Shown piece after piece: positions 6,414-6,463 of a stretch of DNA of 6,463 nt. The notes below the pieces were generated by a model. The model worked only from the letters and a program-made list of their open reading frames with translations. It made no database searches and had not been told where the DNA came from. The DNA lies in assembly GCA_021107975.1 (NCBI GenBank), contig JAIORT010000263.1, positions 1-6,463 on the forward strand. Reading direction: 5' to 3'. The position numbers and the translations under genes are program-made. This stretch comes from Bacteroidales bacterium (GTDB lineage Bacteria; Bacteroidota; Bacteroidia; Bacteroidales; JAADJA01). Within the stretch, counting starts at the first letter, position 1; each line of letters starts with the position of its first letter.

Positions 6414-6421
6414 CAAAAGTA
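6414..6421 (-). promoter_or_regulatory. Candidate Bacteroidota promoter -7 box TACTTTTG
   Basis: Read on the minus strand this is TACTTTTG followed by CACC, an exact match to the TAnnTTTG -7 element used by the Bacteroidota primary sigma factor. The -33 region, about 20 bases upstream, reads TTTCCGG and is a poor match to TTG. Transcription would start near 6408 and give the protease a leader of roughly 195 bases containing the structured segment. No competing promoter was seen closer to the protease start. Confidence 0.5.
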
Positions 6422-6463
6422 ATTAATATTTTGATTTATGCCGGAAATTCGTCAGACCACTGC

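Larger units (their letters stand above)
6214..6463. other. Intergenic region with structured leader, no complete gene
   Basis: This 250-base stretch contains a palindrome (CCTGATCAGG, 6249-6258), a 140-base segment full of nested inverted repeats (6258-6397) and a candidate minus-strand promoter (6414-6421). The final 25 or so bases could be either the start of a plus-strand gene (ATG at 6438, M-P-E-I-R-Q-T-T to the window edge) or the end of a minus-strand gene (Q-W-S-D-E-F-P-A then TAA at 6438-6436). Too little is present to choose. Confidence 0.7.

Noticed and set aside
6424..6433. Plus-strand promoter TAATATTTTG for a gene starting at 6438
   Set aside because: It matches TAnnTTTG imperfectly and lies only 4 bases before the ATG, too close to be its promoter.
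6438..6463. Partial gene at the right edge (M-P-E-I-R-Q-T-T on plus, or Q-W-S-D-E-F-P-A-stop on minus)
   Set aside because: Eight codons on each strand cannot separate the two, so no CDS is called.

Overview
The window looks like chromosome from a low-GC member of the Bacteroidota. The signs are: no purine-rich Shine-Dalgarno sequences before any gene, AT-rich leaders, a fused formiminotransferase-cyclodeaminase, a lipoprotein plus DUF5723-type outer-membrane barrel pair of the kind seen in this phylum, and a TACTTTTGCACC box matching the phylum's TAnnTTTG -7 promoter element. Genus cannot be told from the sequence.

Layout. Four genes run left to right with short gaps. They are a complete bifunctional ftcD (77-1768), a small Dabb-domain protein (1826-2128), a 536-residue lipoprotein whose start overlaps the Dabb gene by 11 bases (2118-3728), and a 479-residue predicted outer-membrane beta-barrel (3741-5180). 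The last three are packed like one transcription unit. ftcD is 57 bases upstream and may belong to the same unit. A fifth gene, a secreted trypsin-like serine protease (5197-6213, minus strand), converges on them with only 16 bases between stop codons. The last 250 bases (6214-6463) hold no complete gene.

How the genes may work together. ftcD supplies the last steps of histidine breakdown, feeding formimino groups into the folate pool; no other hut gene is visible. The lipoprotein and barrel are probably exported partners at the outer membrane, function unknown. The protease is probably periplasmic or secreted and carries an unusual active-site loop (V-C-S-G-G in place of G-x-S-G-G).

The most unexpected part is the protease leader. 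Between a candidate minus-strand promoter (6414-6421) and the protease start lies a 140-base segment (6258-6397) whose inverted repeats nest into a three-way junction with abutting helices. The same segment is flanked by a CAGG direct repeat and sits against a palindrome, so it could instead be a small non-autonomous transposable element. Both readings are set out below and neither is proven.
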